From a virus, in IMG/VR virus record IMGVR_UViG_3300037520_001079, positions 1 through 47,993 of that record: a stretch of 47,993 nucleotides of DNA, one strand, 5' to 3'. The translations under genes and the position numbers were made by a program. The notes below the pieces were generated by a model. That model saw only the letters and a program-made list of their open reading frames with translations, made no database searches and was not told the DNA's origin. This document shows positions 38,139-44,408 of the stretch, in pieces (positions within the stretch are counted from its first letter, which is position 1; the number at the start of each line of letters is the position of its first letter).

Positions 38139-38422
38139 TGCTGTTCTCCTTTCTGTGGTTCAACGCCTTCGTTCTCCATCCACTCGAAGAGTCGATCTTC
38201 AAGCGCGGCAAGGTCGTCGCTTTGGTATTGCTGGTTCTCCAACTGGAGGTAGTAGCGGCCACCCTCGGCGGCTAACTCTCCCTGCCAGTCTTCGATGATG
38301 TAGTTGGCATACGGCTCCACCGGATCGGTGATGCCGTTGTAAACGAGGGCGCGGATCTCCTTCTCGGGATTGCGCTCGTCGTTCTGCGGGAACGTGTGTA
38401 GTTGTTTCGGGTATGTTTTCAT
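38135..38422 (-). CDS. Small hypothetical protein, array member
   Basis: 95 residues from ATG 38422, overlapping the preceding stop (ATGA) with GGGAGG upstream. MKTYPKQLHTFPQNDERNPE, RALVYNGITDPVEPYANYII and a helical end DDLAALEDRLFEWMENEGVE. The MKTYP start is shared with the gene at 38748-39113. No family recognised. Confidence 0.65.
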   Translation of the reverse strand: MKTYPKQLHTFPQNDERNPEKEIRALVYNGITDPVEPYANYIIEDWQGELAAEGGRYYLQLENQQYQSDDLAALEDRLFEWMENEGVEPQKGEQQ

Positions 38423-38745
38423 TTGACCTCCCATTTGATTTCTTCAGTTAGCTTCACGACTTCCGACCAATCGTTCGTCGCAAGCAGTGTCTTCATCTCG
38501 TTCTCACCAGCGTGAGGAGTGAGCAGCACTACGGCATAACGAAACCCTTGGTCGCCGTTCTCCCGTAGTGACGGGTCTTTGTAATCGACGAAGACCATGA
38601 GCGTCTTCGGGTGAACAGCACCCGCGTCGATCTCTCGTGCGATACTCGGACACGCATCATGGCTCCACGACGAGTCGTTGAATCCTTCCAACTCTGGAAG
38701 GGTATCGTCGTAATCAGGGAACATTACTTTGTATTTTGGTTTCAT
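38419..38745 (-). CDS. Acidic hypothetical protein, array member
   Basis: 108 residues from ATG 38745 behind AGAAAGGAAACTAAAT. MKPKYKVMFPDYDDTLPELE, then WSHDACPSIAREIDAGAVHP, VDYKDPSLRENGDQGFRYAV and a final helix SEVVKLTEEIKWEVK. Mixed alpha/beta, acidic. No family recognised. Its stop overlaps the next ATG. Confidence 0.63.
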   Translation of the reverse strand: MKPKYKVMFPDYDDTLPELEGFNDSSWSHDACPSIAREIDAGAVHPKTLMVFVDYKDPSLRENGDQGFRYAVVLLTPHAGENEMKTLLATNDWSEVVKLTEEIKWEVK

Positions 38746-38747
38746 AT

Positions 38748-39113
38748 TTAGTTTCCTTTCTGTGGTAGGTTTGCGTCTTCGATTCCCAGCCAAGACCAAC
38801 GCTCCAAGGTGCGCTTGTATCCGGTGGGCTTTTCTTTCGTGCTGCTCAAGCTGGCGATGATGCTGTCGGCATACTCGCACAGCGTGTCGGTGTCGGTGTC
38901 GATGGGTAGCCCTGTGCAGTAGGACGCATCGTCCAGCCCTTCCCAATCGCTGTTGGTGTTTTCGCGCCAGTCGATTGAGAAGCGCAAGAGCGGCGTATCG
39001 TCTGGATCTTCATCGTTGTAGTCGCCGCTCCATCCCTCGCCGATGTCCTCCCAAACGAAGCGGATGTTGTCTTTGATTACTTCGATGTCGGTGAATGTCG
39101 GGTATGTTTTCAT
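38748..39113 (-). CDS. Acidic hypothetical protein, array member
   Basis: 121 residues from ATG 39113 behind AGAAAGGAAACTGAAC. MKTYPTFTDIEVIKDNIRFV then WEDIGEGWSGDYNDEDPDDT and PIDTDTDTLCEYADSIIASL. Extremely acidic in the middle, a DNA-mimic-like charge pattern also seen in anti-host phage proteins, but this is a charge argument only. No family recognised. Confidence 0.63.
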   Translation of the reverse strand: MKTYPTFTDIEVIKDNIRFVWEDIGEGWSGDYNDEDPDDTPLLRFSIDWRENTNSDWEGLDDASYCTGLPIDTDTDTLCEYADSIIASLSSTKEKPTGYKRTLERWSWLGIEDANLPQKGN

Positions 39114-39127
39114 GTTCAGTTTCCTTT

Positions 39128-39403
39128 CTATTGGTTGAATTTGGGATGCTGTTGCACCCATCCAAGTTCCCTATGCACCTTGCTCATCTCCATGATGATA
39201 GAGAACTTGCGGTGCGCCTTGCGGACGTAGTCGTTGACCACGCCGAACCGCCGCTCCTTCACCGCTTGCGCGGCTTGGGCTACGTCTTCCTCGGCTCTCG
39301 CGAAATAATCCATGATGCACGCTTCATGCTGCATGGTTCGGTATTCGAGCCACGGGATCATCTCGCCTCCGGTGTCGAGGGGTTTGAGTAGTTGTTTGCT
39401 CAT
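39128..39403 (-). CDS. Small helical protein downstream of the amidotransferase
   Basis: 91 residues from ATG 39403, eight bases after palindrome copy 1. MSKQLLKPLDTGGEMIPWLE, then YRTMQHEACIMDYFARAEED and VVNDYVRKAHRKFSIIMEMS. Almost all helix. The TMQHEA stretch is encoded by a copy of the TTCATG..GCATGG repeat. There is no GAAAGGAA leader; the palindrome occupies that place. Function unknown. Confidence 0.62.
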   Translation of the reverse strand: MSKQLLKPLDTGGEMIPWLEYRTMQHEACIMDYFARAEEDVAQAAQAVKERRFGVVNDYVRKAHRKFSIIMEMSKVHRELGWVQQHPKFNQ

Positions 39404-39411
39404 AGGTCAGT

Positions 39412-39429
39412 TGTCCGGAATTCCGGACT
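39412..39429 (-). promoter_or_regulatory. Palindrome copy 1
   Basis: TGTCCGGAATTCCGGACT (plus strand): the inner 16 bases are a perfect palindrome. It overlaps the TAG of the amidotransferase gene and ends 8 bases before ATG 39403. Confidence 0.7.
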
Positions 39430-40546
39430 ACACGATGCCGTCGAGGAGACGCTGGCTCTGCGGGATGAAGCTGCTCATACCCTGCAACTGTTCGAGTTCC
39501 TCTTCCGCCGTCAGATCGACCTCGCGCATCGTGGCGTAGGTCGCCAGATCGTCGTCGAGGTTGTGCTGCGTCAGACCAATGTCCTCGGAACGTGCAGCCA
39601 AGCCGTCATACTTTCCGCTCGGCACTGTGACTGTGCTGTATGCACCTTCGGACTTCTTCTCGAAGCGGAACTCCGAGAGCTTGGGCTGCGAACCTCGGGG
39701 GCCGGAAGCCCATGAGGTGTCGATGGTGGCAAGGCTGCGACCGAGGCTGGCCGAAGCGTATTGCGACTCGCGGCTGGTCGTGTCGCCGTGCAGCCAGCGA
39801 CTCACCTTGGGATCGCCGCCGTTCTTCGGGAACTCCAACCATGACCAGTCGTCGATGGCGAAGGCTTCGAGCGACTTGCAACGCCACGCATCGCCGATCG
39901 CTTCGACAATCTCCGGCTTCGTGCCGAAGATCCAGCGACCTTTCTTGGTGATGCCAGCATACAACGACGCCATCGAATCGACGGCGACGATGAGCTTGCC
40001 GCTCGGAGCGAGGGCGAGGAACGCAGCGTAGCCCGTGATGTGCATCATGGCTTCCCGCTGTTTCTCCGGATCGCCAGCGTTGTCGGTCAACGCATAGAGC
40101 AAGTGCTGCGAATCGCACGTTGCCTTGTTGTGGTGCTTGGTCTGCTTGCCGTGCCAAGTGACCACGCCATTGTGGGCCAACGACCAGCCGTCATGCCGGA
40201 ACGGATGCGTGTTGCCAAGGTTCACGGCACACGTTGCAGTGCGTCCGTGGACGATGGTGGACTTCATCCGGTTGTAGTATCCGGTCTGCTCGAACCGCTT
40301 GCTGGCGGCGAAGGCGGAGAAGCCGTCTCCCGCGAGCTTGGACAACTGCGGCAACGCATCGAGCGTGCGGAAGTCGTCGGGTTTCACATAGCGACCGCGC
40401 AGACCATTAGGTCCGGCTTGGGCGAAACCGAAGCCGTGACGCTCGGTTCTGCCGATTGCTTCTGCCGCTGCGACAAGGGCTTTGTCGGCGGAGTATCGGG
40501 TCAAAGGCGAGGCTTTGCTCGCTGTCCATCCTGCTAATTTACACAT
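39428..40546 (-). CDS. Class II glutamine amidotransferase-like protein
   Basis: 372 residues from ATG 40546 behind CGAAAGGAAACAAATACC. The start MCKLAGW puts Cys at position 2, where the Ntn-type nucleophile sits after Met removal. Other matching blocks are IVHGRTATCAVNLGNTHPF (about 98-116, the R and N/T-H-P-F signature) and WSLAHNGVV (121-129, oxyanion-hole Asn127-Gly128). These define class II (GATase-type) domains, which hydrolyse glutamine or cleave related amide bonds. The C-terminal 130 residues have no match I know. It is bounded by palindrome copies and lies next to an amidoligase, a pairing known for predicted peptide-modification systems. Confidence 0.85.
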   Translation of the reverse strand: MCKLAGWTASKASPLTRYSADKALVAAAEAIGRTERHGFGFAQAGPNGLRGRYVKPDDFRTLDALPQLSKLAGDGFSAFAASKRFEQTGYYNRMKSTIVHGRTATCAVNLGNTHPFRHDGWSLAHNGVVTWHGKQTKHHNKATCDSQHLLYALTDNAGDPEKQREAMMHITGYAAFLALAPSGKLIVAVDSMASLYAGITKKGRWIFGTKPEIVEAIGDAWRCKSLEAFAIDDWSWLEFPKNGGDPKVSRWLHGDTTSRESQYASASLGRSLATIDTSWASGPRGSQPKLSEFRFEKKSEGAYSTVTVPSGKYDGLAARSEDIGLTQHNLDDDLATYATMREVDLTAEEELEQLQGMSSFIPQSQRLLDGIV

Positions 40547-40581
40547 GGTATTTGTTTCCTTTCGTTATGGTTGGTGTGACT

Positions 40582-40599
40582 TGTCCGGAATTCTGGACA
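40582..40599 (-). promoter_or_regulatory. Palindrome copy 2 (one mismatch)
   Basis: TGTCCGGAATTCTGGACA, one change from the consensus, between the amidoligase stop (40604) and the amidotransferase start 36 bases away. Confidence 0.65.
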
Positions 40600-40603
40600 A
40601 GGG

Positions 40604-41935
40604 TTACTGATCGTCCGTGCTGCACACGGCAGTCACGGGTTGACGCTCGACGCGGCGATAGCCACGCAAGCGGGTGTCGGAAGCGTCGAACTGACGCACG
40701 AACTCGTCGCACTTGACCGCCCCGTAGCGGTCAACACTGCGCGAGGTGTTGTTGATGGTGCGGACTTTGGCCTTCATCGCTTTGATGATGTCCTTGAGCG
40801 TCTCCGGCTCATGGATCGCGGCCCACCGATAGAACTGCTCCCACGCTTGCGGTGCAGTCTCGTTGTTGATTGGCGAGTCGGCGCTGGCATGATCCTCGCT
40901 CCACCTTGCGATGGCTTGCATGAGGGAAGCGCGGAGCCTCCACTCACTTGGCTTGCGACTGGTCGGCCACAAGCGGACTTCAATCGTGCCGAGTCGCTCG
41001 AACTGGGCGGCACTGACCGCCGAATACTTGCGACCCAAGGCGTCATCCCAATTCTCGCAGCAAGCGTTGACCGCACACCAACGAGAGCGGCGACGAGTCA
41101 ACGGCGCAAGATACCGGAACCATGACAAGTGACGGCACAGTGCGTGGTAAACGGACTGGCCGACCTCATGGTCACGCTTGCAGTTGATGTGGATGTGACC
41201 GCCGTTGCGCTCGATCGAACCGAGGTTGCTGACCAAGTTGCAAGCGACATCGGGCAACTTCTGCGTGATGCGGAAGCGGATCTCATGCTGACCGCCGCCA
41301 TCGCGACCGACATCCCAGTAGGGTTTCTGGTAGCTGCGGATGCGGTTGGTGCTGACGCTGCGTCCGGTCGGCGTGGTCTTGTAACCATGCAAGCCAGTCG
41401 CTTCCAACTCACCACTGCACTCGTAGAGCGGAAGCCGATCCCAATACTCCGGAGTCAGAGGCTCGGGGAGCATCTGCTTGATCTTGGACTTCTCGATCGA
41501 CTTGAGGAACTGACCGACTCCCTTGATGACATCGCGCTGATTTGCAGATCCGAACCAGTCGTTGCCGAAGTGACAGCGGATGCGCTCGATGAGATCCTGC
41601 AACGTGCCGCCATCCTTGCGGAAGGTGCGACGATACAGCTTGCGATGCCGGAGACATCCGACGATGACCGAAGCCACGCCGCGCAGATGCCGACGCTGAC
41701 GCTCGGCCCGCTCGTCGCGGTAACGCCGATAGACTCGCTCGTAAGCCCTCTTGAGCACCGCCTTGTCGTCGTAATTGAGGACGTAGTAGTTCGGTGCTGA
41801 GTCGAGCGTGACCGGACTGTCGTTGGACTTCAGCCAGTTGTTGCGGAGATACCAGTAGGCATACCGACCATCCTCCGAGAGATGCATCGGCTTCGATGCG
41901 ACCTCGGCCAGTTGTAGTGTGGAGTTATTACTCAT
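40604..41935 (-). CDS. Amidoligase-like (COOH-NH2 ligase, ATP-grasp-type) protein
   Basis: 443 residues from ATG 41935 behind GAAAGGAAAGTTAGACCT. The 59-residue upstream open frame crosses palindrome 3 and is rejected. Signature blocks: YECSGELEATG (171-181, E.E of the nucleotide/metal site), DVGRDGGGQHEIRF (208-221), NGGHIHIN (244-251) and KYSAVSAAQFERLGTIEVRLWPTS (about 303-326; split by the reader as Y...R.GTIE.R..P.S). These fit the putative amidoligase family that joins an amine to a carboxylate using ATP. The N-terminal 110 residues are basic and unusual. With the amidotransferase next door it may build and trim isopeptide or amide links on a protein, glycan or small molecule. Confidence 0.78.
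   Translation of the reverse strand: MSNNSTLQLAEVASKPMHLSEDGRYAYWYLRNNWLKSNDSPVTLDSAPNYYVLNYDDKAVLKRAYERVYRRYRDERAERQRRHLRGVASVIVGCLRHRKLYRRTFRKDGGTLQDLIERIRCHFGNDWFGSANQRDVIKGVGQFLKSIEKSKIKQMLPEPLTPEYWDRLPLYECSGELEATGLHGYKTTPTGRSVSTNRIRSYQKPYWDVGRDGGGQHEIRFRITQKLPDVACNLVSNLGSIERNGGHIHINCKRDHEVGQSVYHALCRHLSWFRYLAPLTRRRSRWCAVNACCENWDDALGRKYSAVSAAQFERLGTIEVRLWPTSRKPSEWRLRASLMQAIARWSEDHASADSPINNETAPQAWEQFYRWAAIHEPETLKDIIKAMKAKVRTINNTSRSVDRYGAVKCDEFVRQFDASDTRLRGYRRVERQPVTAVCSTDDQ
41918..41931 (-). promoter_or_regulatory. Junction-motif copy within the first codons of the amidoligase gene
   Basis: Minus strand GTAATAACTCCACA, read here as part of codons 2-6 (Ser-Asn-Asn-Ser-Thr). It suggests the motif can be moved as a sequence unit. 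Confidence 0.35.
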
Positions 41936-42066
41936 AGGTCTAACTTTCCTTTCATGTGTTGTTTCGTTGTTGCTTGTCCGGAATTTCGGACAACTCTGTC
42001 CGGTTTGAACAAGCGTCCCGCCCCGCAACGGATTGGACGTTACGGAGCCGACCGCTTGTGCAGTTA
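41936..42066 (-). other. Untranslated spacer before the amidoligase gene
   Basis: 131 bases without a gene. From its upstream side it holds the tail of a junction motif, an inverted repeat ACAAGCG...CGCTTGT with GC-rich sequence between, palindrome copy 3 and the leader GAAAGGAAAG. It likely carries control of amidoligase expression. Confidence 0.4.
41975..41992 (-). promoter_or_regulatory. Palindrome copy 3 (one mismatch)
   Basis: TGTCCGGAATTTCGGACA, 39 bases upstream of the amidoligase ATG. The single change is not compensated on the other arm. Confidence 0.65.
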
Positions 42067-42070
42067 TTAC
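42057..42070 (-). promoter_or_regulatory. Copy of the junction motif
   Basis: Minus strand GTAATAACTGCACA; first TAA ends the 119-aa gene. Confidence 0.45.
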
Positions 42071-42426
42071 TTGTCGGCGAACTGACCGACGAACTTGCGA
42101 GGGTTGATCCACTCGCCGTGCGGCATCTCGATGGCGTCATGCCATACCAACTCGAAGTTGTCGCCGCGATCGTGGACGTTGACCTTGGTCACGCCCCGAT
42201 CACGGAACACCGAGAACGATGCGCGGCGTCCGACTCCATTGAGCCGCTCGCGTGTCGTCACAGTGTCCCATCCGGCCAACGTGATCTCGATGTCGCCGTT
42301 GTCTGCATGACGCGCAATCGCATTGCCATGCAGCCAGATCGTCGTGCCATCGGTTCGGGTATTGCCGCACTTGCGGGGACGCCGATTGAAGAAGGCGTCA
42401 GTCACTTCTCTCGTTACTTTTCTCAT
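42067..42426 (-). CDS. Conserved phage protein, NTRTDG...LHGN type
   Basis: 119 residues from ATG 42426, 20 bases after palindrome 4. MRKVTREVTDAFFNRRPRKC, GNTRTDGTTIWLHGNAIARH, then ITLAGWDTVTTRERLNGVG and a C-terminal FELVWHDAIEMPHGEWINPR. I recognise the block GNT.TDG..L.LHGN.IA and GW.T.TT.ERLN as a widespread small phage protein family of unknown function. The gene has a weak purine-rich leader (AGAGAGAAACAGT). Confidence 0.75.
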   Translation of the reverse strand: MRKVTREVTDAFFNRRPRKCGNTRTDGTTIWLHGNAIARHADNGDIEITLAGWDTVTTRERLNGVGRRASFSVFRDRGVTKVNVHDRGDNFELVWHDAIEMPHGEWINPRKFVGQFADK

Positions 42427-42446
42427 ACTGTTTCTCTCTTTCTAAA

Positions 42447-42464
42447 TGTCCGGAATTCCGGACA
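42447..42464 (-). promoter_or_regulatory. Palindrome copy 4 (perfect)
   Basis: TGTCCGGAATTCCGGACA, 20 bases before ATG 42426 and shortly after the junction motif that ends the 32-aa gene. Confidence 0.72.
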
Positions 42465-42468
42465 AGGT

Positions 42469-42482
42469 TGTGGAGTTATTAC
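42469..42482 (-). promoter_or_regulatory. Copy of the junction motif
   Basis: Minus strand GTAATAACTCCACA; first TAA ends the 32-aa membrane gene. Confidence 0.5.
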
Positions 42483-42577
42483 TTGGTGATCTCGATGAGG
42501 AGCCAGACGGCAACGAAGCACAAGGCCGCGAAGCTGAAGAGCAATTCGTCGAGTTGATTCGGGGTGGGCCGTTTCAT
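42479..42577 (-). CDS. 32-aa membrane peptide
   Basis: 32 residues: MKRPTPNQLDELLFSFAALC then FVAVWLLIEITK. A basic start followed by one membrane helix. ATG 42577 follows the motif GTAATAACGCCACACC directly, and its own TAA lies in the next copy of the motif. A peptide bracketed by two junction motifs is good evidence for a real gene. Function unknown. Confidence 0.55.
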   Translation of the reverse strand: MKRPTPNQLDELLFSFAALCFVAVWLLIEITK

Positions 42578-42579
42578 GG

Positions 42580-42593
42580 TGTGGCGTTATTAC
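42580..42593 (-). promoter_or_regulatory. Copy of the junction motif
   Basis: Minus strand GTAATAACGCCACA; first TAA ends the 71-aa gene and ATG 42577 follows two bases later, without Shine-Dalgarno. Confidence 0.5.
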
Positions 42594-42805
42594 ACAAGTT
42601 CCGCCGCCTTGGGAAGCATATCCGCAAAGGGGCTGAACATCAGCGGCTTATCCGCCGCCCGATAATCGCTGCCACCGATCAGATCGGTCGCCGCGTCGAT
42701 ACGTTCCGACATGGACAGCCGATGCGGATGAGTGTCCGCAAAGCGTTCAAGCCGATAGTCTGTCTTGCTGGCACTCGCCAGAAGAACGTGGATGGTTTTC
42801 TTCAT
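42590..42805 (-). CDS. Small hypothetical protein
   Basis: 71 residues from ATG 42805. MKKTIHVLLASASKTDYRLE, then RFADTHPHRLSMSERIDAAT and a C-terminal MFSPFADMLPKAAELV. I chose this ATG because the longer frame would run through palindrome 5. A weak ribosome-binding site (AAACAAA) precedes it. No family recognised. Confidence 0.6.
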   Translation of the reverse strand: MKKTIHVLLASASKTDYRLERFADTHPHRLSMSERIDAATDLIGGSDYRAADKPLMFSPFADMLPKAAELV

Positions 42806-42824
42806 TTTGTTTTGTCTGATTGCT

Positions 42825-42842
42825 TGTCCGGAATTCCGGACA
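42825..42842 (-). promoter_or_regulatory. Palindrome copy 5 (perfect)
   Basis: TGTCCGGAATTCCGGACA, 19 bases before ATG 42805. Confidence 0.72.
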
Positions 42843-42844
42843 GC

Positions 42845-42890
42845 CTTGCCGATTTGGGCAAGCTGCAACGCAAGCGGATCGAACGCTTGC
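42845..42890 (-). terminator. Two hairpins between palindromes 5 and 6
   Basis: CTTGCC/GGCAAG (42845-42862, 6-nt loop) and GCAAGCG/CGCTTGC (42870-42890, 7-nt loop). No T run follows, so they may be RNA processing or pausing structures and not true terminators. Confidence 0.35.
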
Positions 42891-42904
42891 GCTGCTGTGC
42901 TTAC

Positions 42905-42961
42905 TCAATACCAACCCTCTTTGCGCGTTTCATGCCACGGGTCGAACGCTGCATGGTTCAT
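42905..42961 (-). CDS. 18-codon micro-ORF
   Basis: MNHAAFDPWHETRKEGWY, from ATG 42961, eight bases after palindrome 6, made partly by the ATGAACCATG repeat. It would be the only reading unit between palindromes 6 and 5. Its coding status is doubtful; it could be a leader peptide or a relic of a cassette. Confidence 0.25.
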   Translation of the reverse strand: MNHAAFDPWHETRKEGWY

Positions 42962-42968
42962 GGTTCAA

Positions 42969-42986
42969 TGTCCGGAATTCCGGACA
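42969..42986 (-). promoter_or_regulatory. Palindrome copy 6 (perfect)
   Basis: TGTCCGGAATTCCGGACA, beginning one base after the stop codon (42988-42990) of the first gene of the leftward operon. Confidence 0.72.
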
Positions 42987-42987
42987 A

Positions 42988-43407
42988 TTATTTCGAGTCG
43001 CGCAGGATGATGTAAGCGCGGCGGGCGATGGCGATTGCATCGCTAATCTTGCGGCCCTTGCGAAGTTGCACGGCCAGAGCGTGCGCTTGCTTGTCGAATT
43101 CCGACGACTTCATTTTTTGCGCTTCGTTCTTCTTCGCGGTCGTGCGTTCGCGGATGCCCAAGTCGAGCAACACTTCCGACACTCGCCGTTTGTCCATACC
43201 TTCCGCGACAAGGGCAGCGCGGAGAGGCTTCGCCGCTTCTGCCATTGTCACTCCGGCGTTCTTCGCTTCATCCTGCAAACGAGCGATGATGCTTTCGCGA
43301 AGCGCGGCCAAGGCTGTCTTGCCTTTGGCATAAGTCACGATGTCCGCGATGACGTTATTTGAGAAGGCCAGAAGACCTTCGATGCTGATGCTGTTTTGCT
43401 TTTTCAT
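42988..43407 (-). CDS. First gene of the leftward operon, helical protein, unknown
   Basis: 139 residues from ATG 43407. MKKQNSISIEGLLAFSNNVI, then AALRESIIARLQDEAKNAG, AAKPLRAALVAEGMDKRRVS with EVLLDLGIRER, and a basic C-terminus (DAIAIARRAYIILRDSK). The middle could be a helix-turn-helix but I cannot assign it. It is divergent from the terminase-small gene, 113 bases apart, so its start region holds the promoter of the long leftward operon. As first gene, and followed directly by a palindrome, it is a candidate regulator of those sites. Confidence 0.65.
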   Translation of the reverse strand: MKKQNSISIEGLLAFSNNVIADIVTYAKGKTALAALRESIIARLQDEAKNAGVTMAEAAKPLRAALVAEGMDKRRVSEVLLDLGIRERTTAKKNEAQKMKSSEFDKQAHALAVQLRKGRKISDAIAIARRAYIILRDSK

Positions 43408-43520
43408 TTTGTTCGTTTTCTATTTGCTTTGTTAGTGAGTCAGAGAGGAGCAACTTTGCTTCCCTTGCTCATATACAAGTGACCAGCAGCGCGTTTTACT
43501 CTGTTATTGTGGGAGGAATT

Positions 43521-44042
43521 GTGCGATTATTAAGGATGGGAAAACCCTCTCTTCCGGTTGACTGGGACGTTGTCAAAGGTCTTTACTTGCAAGGAGTCTC
43601 TGTTCCTACGCTTTCGCAACGCTTCGGGATCAACGCAAATACCTTGCGCGCAAAGGCTTCCAAGAAAGGATGGAACGCGATTGTAGGAACAGAGAAGGAA
43701 CGCAAGGAGCAACTAACAGAGAAAAGTATAGCAGTCGCAAGGGACATCTGGGCAGAGAGAAGAGAGGCGATCAGAGAGAACATACACACCATTGGAAGCA
43801 GGATGACTGCTTATGCTTCGCAACTACCTGAAGACCAACTGCTTGCCAAAGCTGACAAGGTGAAGATCGCGACAGAGATCGCTGGTAAGATAGTTGGCCT
43901 CGATCGACAAGAGGACAAGAATGTTGTAAACATCGCATTGTTAGGGAGTTACACCGATTCGGGGTCAACGCTGAAAGATATACAAAGTGACACAATCGAA
44001 GGTTCCTACTCTGTTGGACACACAGATTCCGAACCCTTGTGA
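43521..44042 (+). CDS. Terminase small subunit-like HTH protein
   Basis: 173 residues from GTG 43521, chosen for GGGAGGAATT just upstream; ATG 43536 is the other option. Residues 6-57 form a helix-turn-helix region (LPVDWDVVKGLYLQGVSVPT, LSQRFGINANTLRAKASKKG W) like terminase small subunits and related phage DNA-binding proteins. The middle is helical (AVARDIWAERREAIRENIHT, then KADKVKIATEIAGKIVGLDR) and the C-terminus is polar. Terminase small subunits bind the packaging site and recruit the large subunit. The large subunit is not in this window, so the role rests on sequence pattern only. Confidence 0.55.
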   Translation: MRLLRMGKPSLPVDWDVVKGLYLQGVSVPTLSQRFGINANTLRAKASKKGWNAIVGTEKERKEQLTEKSIAVARDIWAERREAIRENIHTIGSRMTAYASQLPEDQLLAKADKVKIATEIAGKIVGLDRQEDKNVVNIALLGSYTDSGSTLKDIQSDTIEGSYSVGHTDSEPL

Positions 44043-44189
44043 CACCACCACCCACCCCACCAGAGTAGAGCCCACCAGCCCGACTCGCCCCTATATCTAT
44101 CATTATAATGGCTTCTAAATTTTTTCGCCCAAAATGGAATTATTAACTTTTCGAAGGGGAGCCGGGTCGGACGGAACCCCCTCGATACG

Positions 44190-44327
44190 CTAGAGCATAG
44201 CGGCAAGGCACTTCAGGAAACGACGCCACCGGGAGGCAGTCACGACAGCCTTCCGATCGCACCGCTCGAAGTAACCAAGACCGCCATAAGGTCCATAGAC
44301 CAAGCCAAGATCATTCGATCGATACAT
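44190..44327 (-). CDS. 45-aa protein with perfect Shine-Dalgarno
   Basis: 45 residues: MYRSNDLGLVYGPYGGLGYF then ERCDRKAVVTASRWRRFLKC and LAAML. The ATG at 44327 is preceded by AAAGGAGGTGAACCCGT, the longest anti-16S match seen in the window, which is strong support for translation. It lies alone on the minus strand between two rightward genes. A Tyr/Gly-rich start and basic end suggest no known family. High expression and independent control are implied. Confidence 0.55.
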   Translation of the reverse strand: MYRSNDLGLVYGPYGGLGYFERCDRKAVVTASRWRRFLKCLAAML

Positions 44328-44378
44328 ACGGGTTCACCTCCTTTCATAGGCCCATAAGAAAGCACACATCGGGCCAAG

Positions 44379-44387
44379 TGCTATAAT
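44379..44387 (+). promoter_or_regulatory. Extended -10 promoter candidate
   Basis: TGCTATAAT: a perfect TATAAT with the TGn extension, about 22 bases upstream of ATG 44409. No -35 match is seen, as allowed for extended -10 promoters. It overlaps a junction-like sequence (TAATAACCACAG). Confidence 0.45.
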
Positions 44388-44408
44388 AACCACAGACGAT
44401 CACAAACT

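Noticed and set aside
41936-42112. 59-codon upstream extension of the amidoligase
   Set aside because: It would translate palindrome 3 and the GAAAGGAA leader; the ATG at 41935 has the leader at the right distance.
39428-43407. Palindromes as intrinsic terminators
   Set aside because: No T run follows on either strand, and they lie directly before start codons.
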